Of a stretch of 13,781 nt of DNA, positions 6,101 to 12,895 are shown piece by piece (the first letter of the stretch is position 1; each line of letters opens with the position of its first letter). Position numbers and translations under genes: made by a program. This stretch comes from an uncultured bacterium (lineage in GTDB: Bacteria > Bacillota > Clostridia > Oscillospirales > Ruminococcaceae). Where the stretch lies: assembly GCA_905214265.1 (NCBI GenBank), contig CAJMLQ010000081.1:1-13781 (forward strand). The letters are read 5' to 3'. The notes below the pieces were generated by a model. It was not told the origin of the DNA. It searched no databases and was given only the letters and a program-made list of their open reading frames with translations.

Positions 6101-8287
6101 TCAGGAAACCGGCTGATATTCCGAGGCCGACAAAATCAACGCGCGTACGTCTTCCACATGTTCCGGAAAGACCAGATAATTGGTGCTTCCGATAATCACT
6201 ACATCGCTGCCTTCTTCTGCAAAACGGATCTGCGTGACCATCTGCATCAGCGCTTGGTATTGCTCAGCTGTCAGCGTCACAAACAGCGGTTCATAGCAGC
6301 TCTCCTCCGTCTCGTATGGGTCGGCATAAGGATCCCTGCTATATACTGTGCAGAGGGCGAACCGCCCTGCATGATAAAAAATCCCCGCATCCCGTTTGGG
6401 GAATCCCATGACTGCATCCCGTTTCTCCTGGGGGATATACCCGGCTACCGTGTCCTCATACGCATCTGCCCGAAGCTTGGGCAACGCGTCCCACTGCCGG
6501 AGCAACGCCAGCGTGTTCCCATCGCTGTCATAGACTCCACAGGAGCCGGTGGAATAGTTCCAGTATCCCTCCGGCTGCCAGACCCGCATGGACAGCTGAT
6601 AAACCGGGAACGCCTCGGGGGCAACCAGAAAGTCGGCGGGACGGCCTGACATATCCAGGCGCATTGCATCCTGCAGCTGGGTGATCTGGGACGAATCCAG
6701 CTCCAGAGTGGAATATCCGCTGAAAGAGACCGAGCTGATCTCCAAAACTCCGCCGTCTGCTTTCAGAGTCGCAAGATCCTCTTCAAAGAAAGCCGTCCGG
6801 TATTCCTGCGTCTGAAGCAGCCGGTAAAGGGGCTTCGTCAGGACAAAGGGATAATTGGAATAGTATCGGGCCATGGTCCGACCATTTTTCAGTTCGTACG
6901 TGAGCTGGACCGCACCTCCGGTGCCATACTCCGATTGCGCATAACGTCCGTCGTCAAATAAATAGCGGTCATAGCCGTCCAGCAGCGTCAGCATACGGGT
7001 GCCGTTCCGATCCACGGTTACATATTTGCGGGTCTCACCGTTTTGATACTCCTGAATCGGCTGTTTTTCCGCTACCATCGCCTGGTGAAAATCCAAAACG
7101 AGCTTGACGCTTTCCGGATCCTCCAAGGTGATTTCCCGATATTCATTAAAGCTGTAGACCGTATCGTTGCTAAGGCTGGTGGGCATTCCCACTTTTACCC
7201 GGACAACATCATCCAGATCCGGCACACGATCCTCATATCCAAAAATCCCCGTCACCGCTCCAAGGCCAAACAAGCTGGAGGCAACGCAGGCAATGCACAG
7301 AGCCGTCACCGCAGTCCGGCGGATTTTCCGAAACCCCCGGTTGCGAACAGTGTCCAGAATTGCGTAGGCAATCATCCCGATCAGGTTCGCCATCACTGCG
7401 ACACCGGCGCGGATCGGGTTTCCGCCGCTGCTCAGCAGCAGAAAAGCCATTCCGGCGCTGAGGCAGGTTAGCACCGCGCCGACAAAAAATAGCGGCTGGT
7501 AGGCAAAGCTCTGTCCCGCGGATTCGCTTTTCCTCCGGCGGTAGAGCAAGCGTCCAAACAGCGCCAGCACAATTCCCAGCACCAGCGGCACCAGTAGTGG
7601 AATCAGCTGGAAACTCTCCCAGCTGTAGTTCCTTATCAAAAGGTAGTAAGGGGATCCGCTGAACAGCAGGCTTTCCACAGAATGCGCTGTCTGCTGGTAT
7701 CCGTAAGTATGCTGCTGAAGCAAAGAAAACAGCGTGCTCACCAACGCAGGGTAACCGGCGTTGAGGACCAGGTAGTACACAATGCTCTCAAACATGGTCC
7801 CGCAGTTGATCATGACAAAGACCATGAGGCTGTAGCTGGCAAAGGCGCTGACCCCGACATTGAGCATATAAAGAAGCCCAAGGAATCCGCTTTCAAAGCA
7901 AAGCTGCCGGACCAGCGCCGAAAGGCCGCCAAACAGTGCCAGAGGAACCAGCACCAAAGCCAGGCCCGCCAAGTATCCGCCGAAGTACAACGTCTCCCGG
8001 CGGACAGGCGCGGCATGAAATACATCCAACGCCTGCTTGTTGTTGACGTAATGAAAGATCAGCAGCGGCATCAGAAGCGCCATGCCCAGCGGCAGCCCCC
8101 AGCCCAAAAGATCCGGCAGCTGCGCGAAATCGTTCGAGCCAGCCCAAAACTGTACGAGCAGGGACATCGGCCCCAGCAGCGCCAGCAGGATGGCATAAAA
8201 CAGCAGCACCGCACGAAACCGCTCTAACGTGTACAGGAAAATGTTGTGCACGCTGTCCTTTTTAGCCGAAGATAACCTGAGCGTCAT
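6101..8287 (-). CDS. ABC transporter permease with large C-terminal extramembrane domain (YtrC/YtrD-like)
   Basis: Membrane subunit of an ABC-2-type transporter, 728 residues. The first half carries about nine predicted membrane helices (near residues 27-46, 63-80, 104-122, 138-160, 168-190, 226-244, 264-286, 294-311 and 325-347). The remaining 370 or so residues are soluble, beginning with GIFGYEDRVPDLDD, a stretch typical of the large permeases found with YtrA-type GntR regulators (the domain I know as DUF6449). Start: ATG at 8287 with GGAGG nine bases upstream; it overlaps the ATPase gene by 26 bases. One permease gene is present, so the transporter is probably a homodimer of it with the upstream ATPase. 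Substrate is unknown; relatives respond to cell-wall antibiotics. No convincing terminator follows. Confidence 0.88.
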   Translation of the reverse strand: MTLRLSSAKKDSVHNIFLYTLERFRAVLLFYAILLALLGPMSLLVQFWAGSNDFAQLPDLLGWGLPLGMALLMPLLIFHYVNNKQALDVFHAAPVRRETLYFGGYLAGLALVLVPLALFGGLSALVRQLCFESGFLGLLYMLNVGVSAFASYSLMVFVMINCGTMFESIVYYLVLNAGYPALVSTLFSLLQQHTYGYQQTAHSVESLLFSGSPYYLLIRNYSWESFQLIPLLVPLVLGIVLALFGRLLYRRRKSESAGQSFAYQPLFFVGAVLTCLSAGMAFLLLSSGGNPIRAGVAVMANLIGMIAYAILDTVRNRGFRKIRRTAVTALCIACVASSLFGLGAVTGIFGYEDRVPDLDDVVRVKVGMPTSLSNDTVYSFNEYREITLEDPESVKLVLDFHQAMVAEKQPIQEYQNGETRKYVTVDRNGTRMLTLLDGYDRYLFDDGRYAQSEYGTGGAVQLTYELKNGRTMARYYSNYPFVLTKPLYRLLQTQEYRTAFFEEDLATLKADGGVLEISSVSFSGYSTLELDSSQITQLQDAMRLDMSGRPADFLVAPEAFPVYQLSMRVWQPEGYWNYSTGSCGVYDSDGNTLALLRQWDALPKLRADAYEDTVAGYIPQEKRDAVMGFPKRDAGIFYHAGRFALCTVYSRDPYADPYETEESCYEPLFVTLTAEQYQALMQMVTQIRFAEEGSDVVIIGSTNYLVFPEHVEDVRALILSASEYQPVS

Positions 8288-9164
8288 AGCCCTTCACCTC
8301 CATTTCATAGAGGAAAACCTCCTCCAGTGTCAGCGGGATCGCTTCCAGCGCCGCCGGATGCCACCGCGCCAGCACCTCCTCAATTTCCCCGGCGTTCCCC
8401 CGCAGAATCAGCGTAAAAAACTTTCCGCGGACCTCCGACGCCATGATATCCAGGTGCCGCTCCAGCAAGCTCAGCGTCACCGGATCCTGAAACACCACCT
8501 GGATCTTGTGAACATCGCCCTTCAAATCGTCCAGATCTTTGCTGTATAGCAGGCTCCCTTGATAAAGGATGCAGACGGTGTCGCAGATTTCGTCCAGCTC
8601 CCGCAGATTGTGGGAAGAAACCACCACCGTTAGATCCCGCCCGCTGACCGCGTCTGAAAGGATTTTCCGCACCACCTGCCGTTTAACCGGATCCAGGCCG
8701 TCAAAGCATTCGTCCAGCAGCAGATACTCCGGCTGAGTCGACAGCCCCAGCAGAAAGCTGGCCTGCCGTTTCATCCCCTTGGAAAAATCAGCAATCCTTT
8801 TTTTGCGGGGCAGTCGGAACAGCTCACAGAGCCGGCCGTAAACCTCCCCGTCAAAGTCCGGATACAGCCGGGAATAAAACCGGGCCATGGTGTCCAAACT
8901 GGCCTGGGGCAGAAAATACGGCTCATCCGGCACAAAGAAGACCTTCTGCTTTCGCGATGGATTTTCGAATACCTCTCCGCCGTTGACCGATAGTGCGCCT
9001 TCATCTGGGCTGTACACCCCGCAAAGCAGTCGCAGCAGGGTCGATTTTCCAGCGCCGTTGGGTCCCAACAGACCACAGATGGATCCACGCCGGATTTCCA
9101 GGTTGATATGGTCCAGAGCCGTCACATCTCCGAACCGCTTTACGATATCCTGAAGCAGAATCAT
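8262..9164 (-). CDS. ABC transporter ATP-binding protein (YtrB-like)
   Basis: Cytoplasmic ATPase driving the downstream permease; 300 residues. Walker A is GPNGAGKS (34-41). The signature is the variant FSKGMKRQ (127-134) rather than LSGGQ, Walker B is YLLLDECFDGLDP (147-159) with DEC in place of DEP, and the switch histidine is H185 in SSHNL. The Q-loop region reads FFVPDEPYF, typical of YtrB-type proteins rather than importers. After residue about 215 there is a C-terminal extension seen in exporter-type ATPases. The ATG overlaps the gntR stop (ATGA) and has GGAGG eight bases upstream; the frame remains open far upstream, but that part is out-of-frame gntR sequence and not coding. Confidence 0.95.
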   Translation of the reverse strand: MILLQDIVKRFGDVTALDHINLEIRRGSICGLLGPNGAGKSTLLRLLCGVYSPDEGALSVNGGEVFENPSRKQKVFFVPDEPYFLPQASLDTMARFYSRLYPDFDGEVYGRLCELFRLPRKKRIADFSKGMKRQASFLLGLSTQPEYLLLDECFDGLDPVKRQVVRKILSDAVSGRDLTVVVSSHNLRELDEICDTVCILYQGSLLYSKDLDDLKGDVHKIQVVFQDPVTLSLLERHLDIMASEVRGKFFTLILRGNAGEIEEVLARWHPAALEAIPLTLEEVFLYEMEVKGYDAQVIFG

Positions 9165-9535
9165 TTTCCTTCCTCCTTCCCGAACACCTGGTCCAGAATG
9201 CCGGACAGCTCCTGCCGCCGGATTCCTACCTGCCAGGCCTTCCCCGCCGCCCGGCTGAAGTCCTCCATAGCGTCTTTGCGGACCGCCGCAGAGGCTCGGA
9301 TATCTTCCGTCAAAAAGCTGCCCTTTCCGGCGATGGAGTAAAGGACTCCCTCCGCTTCCAGCTCCTGGTAGGCCTTGGAGACCGTATTGGGGTTGATCCC
9401 CAGTTCCCGAGCCAAAACGCGCACCGATGGCAGCTGTTCGCCGCCTTCCAGCGCACCGGCCAGCGCCAGCCGCACCACCTGTTCCTTCAGCTGGAGGTAG
9501 ATCGCGTCCCCGCTTTTCAAATTTATTTGAAACAT
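9161..9535 (-). CDS. GntR family transcriptional regulator, YtrA subfamily
   Basis: DNA-binding repressor of 124 residues, the size of the YtrA subfamily, which has a winged helix and only a short C-terminal dimerisation part. The winged helix spans about residues 8-75: IYLQLKEQVVRLALAG, then EQLPSVRVLARELGINPNTV (recognition helix region) and SKAYQELEAEGVLYSIAGKGSF. I chose ATG 9535 because GGAGGG lies seven bases upstream; the frame stays open further but without a ribosome site. It is the first gene of an overlapping three-gene operon and in known relatives represses that operon, relieved by cell-wall-active compounds. A matching inverted repeat sits on the distal promoter at 9788-9814, supporting autoregulation. 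Confidence 0.94.
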   Translation of the reverse strand: MFQINLKSGDAIYLQLKEQVVRLALAGALEGGEQLPSVRVLARELGINPNTVSKAYQELEAEGVLYSIAGKGSFLTEDIRASAAVRKDAMEDFSRAAGKAWQVGIRRQELSGILDQVFGKEEGK

Positions 9536-9564
9536 TTCCGCCCTCCTTCCACTGCCGCGCCGCT

Positions 9565-9645
9565 CGATCCTGGATCGGGTAGATGCGGATATAAGAAGAA
9601 ATCGAAAACACTTTTGAATATACAAGCCGCAGCCGGATCCGGCAA
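9565..9645 (-). promoter_or_regulatory. Second possible promoter and palindromes in the gntR leader
   Basis: Closer to gntR there is a weaker promoter candidate: -35 TTGCCG (9645-9640), 17-base spacer, -10 TATATT (9622-9617). A perfect 12-bp palindrome GCCGGATCCGGC (9632-9643) overlaps the -35 and spacer, and CGATCC-T-GGATCG (9565-9577) lies in the leader. A small hairpin CAGCC/GGCTG (9649-9663) followed by four T on the minus strand lies just upstream. Any of these could be regulatory; none matches the YtrA-type operator as well as 9788-9814. Confidence 0.35.
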
Positions 9646-9787
9646 AAGCAGCCGCGAAGGCTGTTCCGCTTATATACTCTCAATGTTTTCGATCAAATCA
9701 ATTCGTCCGGCCGCTGCTACTGCCGGCACTTTCGCACGGACCATACAGCCGGACGCTTCCAGCTCGCCCCAACACGGCCTTACCGCC

Positions 9788-9814
9788 AACTGTACTAGCC
9801 TGATTAATACAGTT
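9788..9814. promoter_or_regulatory. Inverted repeat, probable operator for the YtrA-like regulator
   Basis: Perfect arms AACTGTA (9788-9794) and TACAGTT (9808-9814) separated by 13 bases. The core ACTGTA-N13-TACAGT differs from the B. subtilis YtrA site as I recall it (AGTGTA-N13-TACACT) by one base per arm and has the same spacing. It covers the expected transcription start of the promoter at 9817-9845, where a bound repressor would block initiation. Confidence 0.65.
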
Positions 9815-9816
9815 AC

Positions 9817-9845
9817 AGTATACCCTGCCCACCAGCATTTCGCAA
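9817..9845 (-). promoter_or_regulatory. Main promoter of the gntR-ABC operon
   Basis: Reading leftward: -35 TTGCGA (9845-9840), 17-base spacer, -10 TATACT (9822-9817), with the start near 9810 and a leader of about 275 bases before gntR. The operator-like inverted repeat begins directly downstream of the -10. Confidence 0.65.
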
Positions 9846-9981
9846 GCCGCATTTTGCACAAAGTTCTTGCTTCCAATTCAGTACTTTCCTCTTAGTATCG
9901 CACAACATGTGCTATCTCCATGCTTTTTTCTTTTCAAAAGGCATGTCTACACAGAAAAAATTTACAATTTCTTGCTAGACC

Positions 9982-10009
9982 TTGATTTTTATAAATGTTA
10001 TATTATAAT
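9982..10009 (+). promoter_or_regulatory. Promoter upstream of pyk
   Basis: -35 TTGATT (9982-9987), 16-base AT-rich spacer, perfect -10 TATAAT (10004-10009). Transcription would start near 10016, about 190 bases before pyk, with a terminator-like hairpin in between. Confidence 0.65.
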
Positions 10010-10081
10010 GGGAAGAATTTGGATATTCTTTCGAATTTTGCATAATAAAAAAGTTCGACCTGCATATTGATACGGAATCTA

Positions 10082-10120
10082 CTTGAAAAAATGCTTTCCC
10101 TCTGAGAGCATTTTTTCAAG
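10082..10120 (+). terminator. Terminator-like hairpin inside the pyk leader
   Basis: CTTGAAAAAATGCT (10082-10095) pairs perfectly with AGCATTTTTTCAAG (10107-10120); three more inner pairs give a 17-bp stem with a 5-base loop. The A6 and T6 runs flank a 7-bp core stem, the form of a bidirectional intrinsic terminator. It would end a transcript from the 10004 promoter after about 100 bases, so it is either an attenuator for pyk or the 3' end of a small RNA. Confidence 0.6.
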
Positions 10121-10143
10121 CAGGTACCCAAACAGCCCGCCTG

Positions 10144-10171
10144 CGGCGTTCTTCTTTTCGAAGATGCGCCG
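10144..10171 (+). other. Hairpin just upstream of the pyk ribosome-binding site
   Basis: CGGCG (10144-10148) pairs with CGCCG (10167-10171) and, after a small internal loop, TCTTC (10150-10154) with GAAGA (10160-10164), closing on a 5-base loop. It ends about 20 bases before the AAAGGA ribosome site. It could protect the transcript end or play a part in leader folding; no direct evidence of function. Confidence 0.35.
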
Positions 10172-10205
10172 GTAAAATTGGATGGATCGGAAAGGATGGA
10201 TTCCC

Positions 10206-11633
10206 ATGCGAAAAACAAAAATCATCTGCACCCTCGGCCCCGCGTCCGACTCGGAGGAAATGGTCCGAAAGTTGATGCTGGCCGGCATGAATGTCGCCCG
10301 TTTTAATTTCTCCCACCAGGGCCACGCTGAGCACAAAAAGCGGTTTGACACCGTCGTAAAGGTCCGGGAAGAGCTGGGGCTTCCTGTGGCAACCCTCCTG
10401 GACACCAAAGGGCCGGAAATCCGCTTGGGCCTCTTGGAAGGCGGTCAGGCGTATCTGAAGACCGGCGATACCTTTACCCTCACCACCCGGCCCATGACCG
10501 GAAACAGTGAAATCGCTTCCATCAGCTACCCGGGACTTCCCAACGACGTCCGGGAAGGCGGCCGCATCCTCATCGACGACGGCCTGATCGAATTGAAGAT
10601 CCAGAAGGTCAGCCGAGAGGACATTACCTGCCAGGTGATCAACGGCGGGAAAATCTCGGATCGCAAGGGCATTAATGTTCCGGACGTCAGCCTTTCCATG
10701 CCGTTCCTGAGTGAGCGTGACCGGCAGGACATCATTTTCGGCATTGAAACCGGATTCGACTTCATTGCAGCTTCCTTTACCCGCACTGCCGAGGATATTA
10801 TGGAGATCCGCCGTCTTCTCAAGCGGTACGGCGGTGAACACGTCCGCATCATTGCGAAAATCGAAAACAGCGAGGGTGTTTCCAATCTGGACGAGATCGT
10901 CCGAGTCTCTGATGGTATCATGGTCGCCCGGGGAGATATGGGCGTGGAGATCTCTTTCGAACATATCCCCGTTCTCCAAAAGCGCCTGATCAAGACTGCC
11001 TACAAGGCCGGCAAGCAGGTCATCACCGCCACCCAGATGCTGGACTCCATGATTAAAAATCCCCGTCCCACCCGGGCCGAGACCACCGATGTGGCAAACG
11101 CCATCTATGACGGCACCAGTGCCATTATGCTCTCCGGCGAAACCGCCGCAGGGGATTATCCCGTGGAAGCGGTCAAAGTCATGGCCACCATTGCGGAGCG
11201 CACGGAATCGGACATCGACTATGAGGCCCGTTTCCGCCAGCGGAAAGGCGAGCTGGGCGCGGACGTGACCGACGCCATTTCCCACGCAACTGTCACCACC
11301 TCCATGGACCTGGGGGCCCGGTATATCGTCACCGTTACAAAATCCGGCAAAACTGCTAAGATGATCTCTAAATACCGTCCCTCCTGCCCCATTATCGCCT
11401 GCTCGCCGGAAATGTCCACGGTGCGGCAGCTAAGCCTCTCTTGGGGAGTGATCCCGGTTTTCGTCGAGGAGAAGACCAACACCGACGAATTGTTCGCTGC
11501 CGCCTATGAAGCTGCCAAAAAGCAGGGGCTGCTCCACAACGGCGACCTGGTCGTGACCACTGCCGGCCTTCCTTTGGGAATTTCCGGAAACACCAACCTT
11601 CTGCGGGTGGACACTATTGGGAACCCGATGTAA
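10206..11633 (+). CDS. pyk: Pyruvate kinase
   Basis: Final glycolytic enzyme: phosphoenolpyruvate + ADP to pyruvate + ATP, in the cytoplasm. The product is 475 residues, the length of the basic pyruvate kinase fold (A, B and C domains) without the extra C-terminal PEP-utiliser-like domain that some Bacillus and Clostridia enzymes have. Active-site segments are intact: LDTKGPEIRLG (about 65-75), the catalytic lysine K218 in IIAKIENSEGV, MVARGDMGVEI (about 239-249) and TATQMLDSMIKNPRPTRAE (about 274-292). Glutamate E102 in GNSEIASISY occupies the position linked to K+ dependence in the family. I start at 10206 (MRKTKIICTLGPAS), which matches family N-termini and follows AAAGGA; the in-frame ATG at 10182 is less likely. 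It stands alone, without pfkA. Confidence 0.97.
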   Translation: MRKTKIICTLGPASDSEEMVRKLMLAGMNVARFNFSHQGHAEHKKRFDTVVKVREELGLPVATLLDTKGPEIRLGLLEGGQAYLKTGDTFTLTTRPMTGNSEIASISYPGLPNDVREGGRILIDDGLIELKIQKVSREDITCQVINGGKISDRKGINVPDVSLSMPFLSERDRQDIIFGIETGFDFIAASFTRTAEDIMEIRRLLKRYGGEHVRIIAKIENSEGVSNLDEIVRVSDGIMVARGDMGVEISFEHIPVLQKRLIKTAYKAGKQVITATQMLDSMIKNPRPTRAETTDVANAIYDGTSAIMLSGETAAGDYPVEAVKVMATIAERTESDIDYEARFRQRKGELGADVTDAISHATVTTSMDLGARYIVTVTKSGKTAKMISKYRPSCPIIACSPEMSTVRQLSLSWGVIPVFVEEKTNTDELFAAAYEAAKKQGLLHNGDLVVTTAGLPLGISGNTNLLRVDTIGNPM

Positions 11634-11695
11634 CACTCTTTTGAAACCTGGGCTACCGTCTTGTCAAAACCTCCATATTTCACTGTTAGAATCAT

Positions 11696-11734
11696 GGCCC
11701 TTCCCCAATCAAGCTGGGGAAGGGTCGTTTTTGT
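11696..11734 (+). terminator. Intrinsic terminator of pyk
   Basis: CCCTTCCCCA (11698-11707) and TGGGGAAGGG (11715-11724) form a perfect 10-bp stem, extended by a G-U and a G-C pair, with a 7-base loop and a TTTTTGTTT tail. It lies about 65 bases after the pyk stop codon. Confidence 0.9.
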
Positions 11735-11781
11735 TTCCCTTTCCGGAGCTACAAAACGGCAAACAGACGTCACAGCTCAAA

Positions 11782-11805
11782 TTGTACCGATTTTAGGCAG
11801 TACAA
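11782..11805 (-). terminator. Weak hairpin after nagA
   Basis: On the minus strand TTGTACTG (11805-11798) pairs with CGGTACAA (11789-11782) over 8 positions (one T-G), loop of 8, followed by only three T. It sits 13 bases past the nagA stop and is the only candidate terminator for the nagA-ROK unit. Confidence 0.35.
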
Positions 11806-11818
11806 AAGCATCTGTATT

Positions 11819-12886
11819 TCAATCCGGAAAATCTGCCGCCGTAAAGACGCTTTGGATATTTAACTGTCGATCCATCACAATAAAATCCGCTGCCATCCCC
11901 TGGCATATACGCCCTGTTTGTAAGCCAAAATGGTTGCCCGCATTTGACGAGGTCATTTTCACAGCATCCAAAATGCTGATTCCCACATTTAAAATCAAAT
12001 TTCGAAACATGCGGTATAAATCGCTCTGAGAACCATATACGGTATCTCCGTTATATACCAGACCCTCTCGGACTTCCATACCTGCCTCTACAAAAACGCT
12101 GTCAGAAACCGCAATTATCCGTTCAGGCCCTTTTAGTTTCCATAAGATTTTTATAACCTCTGGTGATACATGATATAAATCGCAAATTGCTTCACAATAA
12201 ACTTCTGGATTCAGCAGCGCCTCACAAAGGATCCACGGCTCCCTGTGGTGAAGCCCTGGCATCGCATTAAAAATATGGGTAATCTGTTTAACACCTGCTT
12301 GGAAAATCTGTCGCGCTAACAACGCATCACACTTGGTATGACCCGCCGAAAGCACAATCTTCTCTCTTTGAGCAAGACGGCATAGACTTTTCCATTCTGT
12401 TACTTCAGGGGCCGCTGTCATAACCTTGACCTGTCCCTGTAAGTCCTGTATCAGTTTGGCGAACATCTCCTCCGAATATGGCTGAATTTGCTTTTTATAA
12501 AAGCCGCCGCGCTGCTCCACATTAATAAACGGCCCTTCTAAATGTACGCCTTTAAATATCCCATGCTCCGGAAACAACCAGCCGGAATGATAGTTTCCAT
12601 CTTTGTCAAAAGGGCAGATTGCAGCAAAATAGGAGGTAATCCCTTTCTTTTTCAGCTCTGTCCCCGCAGCGGCGTAATCACAGTGTGCATCTTCAAAATT
12701 GTACCGAGAAAAGCCGTGGATGTGCGTATCAATGAAACCCGGTATGACATAACAGCCATCCAAGTCCTCCCCTTCGTCAGATAAGCCGGAACAAATTCTA
12801 ACAAATTTTCCGTTGTGAACGGAAAAACTTCCTTTGGGAAGGACTGTTTCCCCTGTAACAATTGTGGCATTTTTAAATGTATGCAT
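11819..12886 (-). CDS. nagA: N-acetylglucosamine-6-phosphate deacetylase
   Basis: Amidohydrolase converting GlcNAc-6-P to glucosamine-6-P and acetate, in amino-sugar and cell-wall salvage. The product has 355 residues, slightly short of the usual 380. Family marks: PGFIDTHIHG with H55 and H57, HLEGPF with metal-binding E117, AGHT with H183, THIFNAM with H204 and N207, and the catalytic aspartate D262. Some positions differ from typical enzymes: the aspartate lies in AVSDSVF rather than the usual TDAM context, and the DGxH segment reads CDLYHVSP. It starts nine bases after the ROK kinase stop with GAGGG at good spacing, so the two form an operon that would phosphorylate and then deacetylate an N-acetylated sugar. 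The base composition is visibly more AT-rich than the neighbouring genes. Confidence 0.88.
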   Translation of the reverse strand: MHTFKNATIVTGETVLPKGSFSVHNGKFVRICSGLSDEGEDLDGCYVIPGFIDTHIHGFSRYNFEDAHCDYAAAGTELKKKGITSYFAAICPFDKDGNYHSGWLFPEHGIFKGVHLEGPFINVEQRGGFYKKQIQPYSEEMFAKLIQDLQGQVKVMTAAPEVTEWKSLCRLAQREKIVLSAGHTKCDALLARQIFQAGVKQITHIFNAMPGLHHREPWILCEALLNPEVYCEAICDLYHVSPEVIKILWKLKGPERIIAVSDSVFVEAGMEVREGLVYNGDTVYGSQSDLYRMFRNLILNVGISILDAVKMTSSNAGNHFGLQTGRICQGMAADFIVMDRQLNIQSVFTAADFPD

Positions 12887-12895
12887 GTTCTTCCC

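Larger units (their letters stand above)
9536..10205. other. Divergent intergenic region between gntR and pyk
   Basis: This 670-bp gap holds no convincing gene. Its left half is the long leader and promoters of the gntR operon (minus strand). Its right half, sharply AT-rich from about 9920 to 10080, holds the pyk promoter and leader (plus strand). Between them, 9846-9981 shows only a 10-bp AT-rich hairpin (9919-9928 with 9936-9945) and a short dyad GCACA-ACA-TGTGC (9900-9912). A 68-codon minus-strand frame at 9670-9876 crosses the promoter, has no ribosome site and is not called. In the pyk leader a 9-bp hairpin (10031-10039 with 10050-10058) precedes the terminator-like one. Confidence 0.6.

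Noticed and set aside
6074..6105. Inverted repeat CCTGAC/GTCAGG after the ABC permease as a terminator
   Set aside because: Only a 6-bp stem with a 20-base loop; the T7 run lies inside the loop rather than after the stem.
9165..9683. Upstream extension of the ABC ATPase frame (would give a 473-residue protein)
   Set aside because: The extension reads gntR sequence out of frame; the ATPase start at 9164 has its own ribosome site and the family N-terminus.
9670..9876. 68-codon minus-strand frame in the gntR leader
   Set aside because: It begins upstream of the operon promoter, lacks a Shine-Dalgarno, and I recognise no family; the shorter internal ATG at 9744 also lacks one.
10016..10070. Small ORF starting at the ATG overlapping the pyk -10 box, as a leader peptide
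   Set aside because: The ATG lies upstream of the expected transcription start, so it would not be in the transcript.
10182..10205. Upstream ATG for pyruvate kinase at 10182
   Set aside because: It would add eight residues before the conserved N-terminus, and the ribosome site AAAGGA fits the ATG at 10206.
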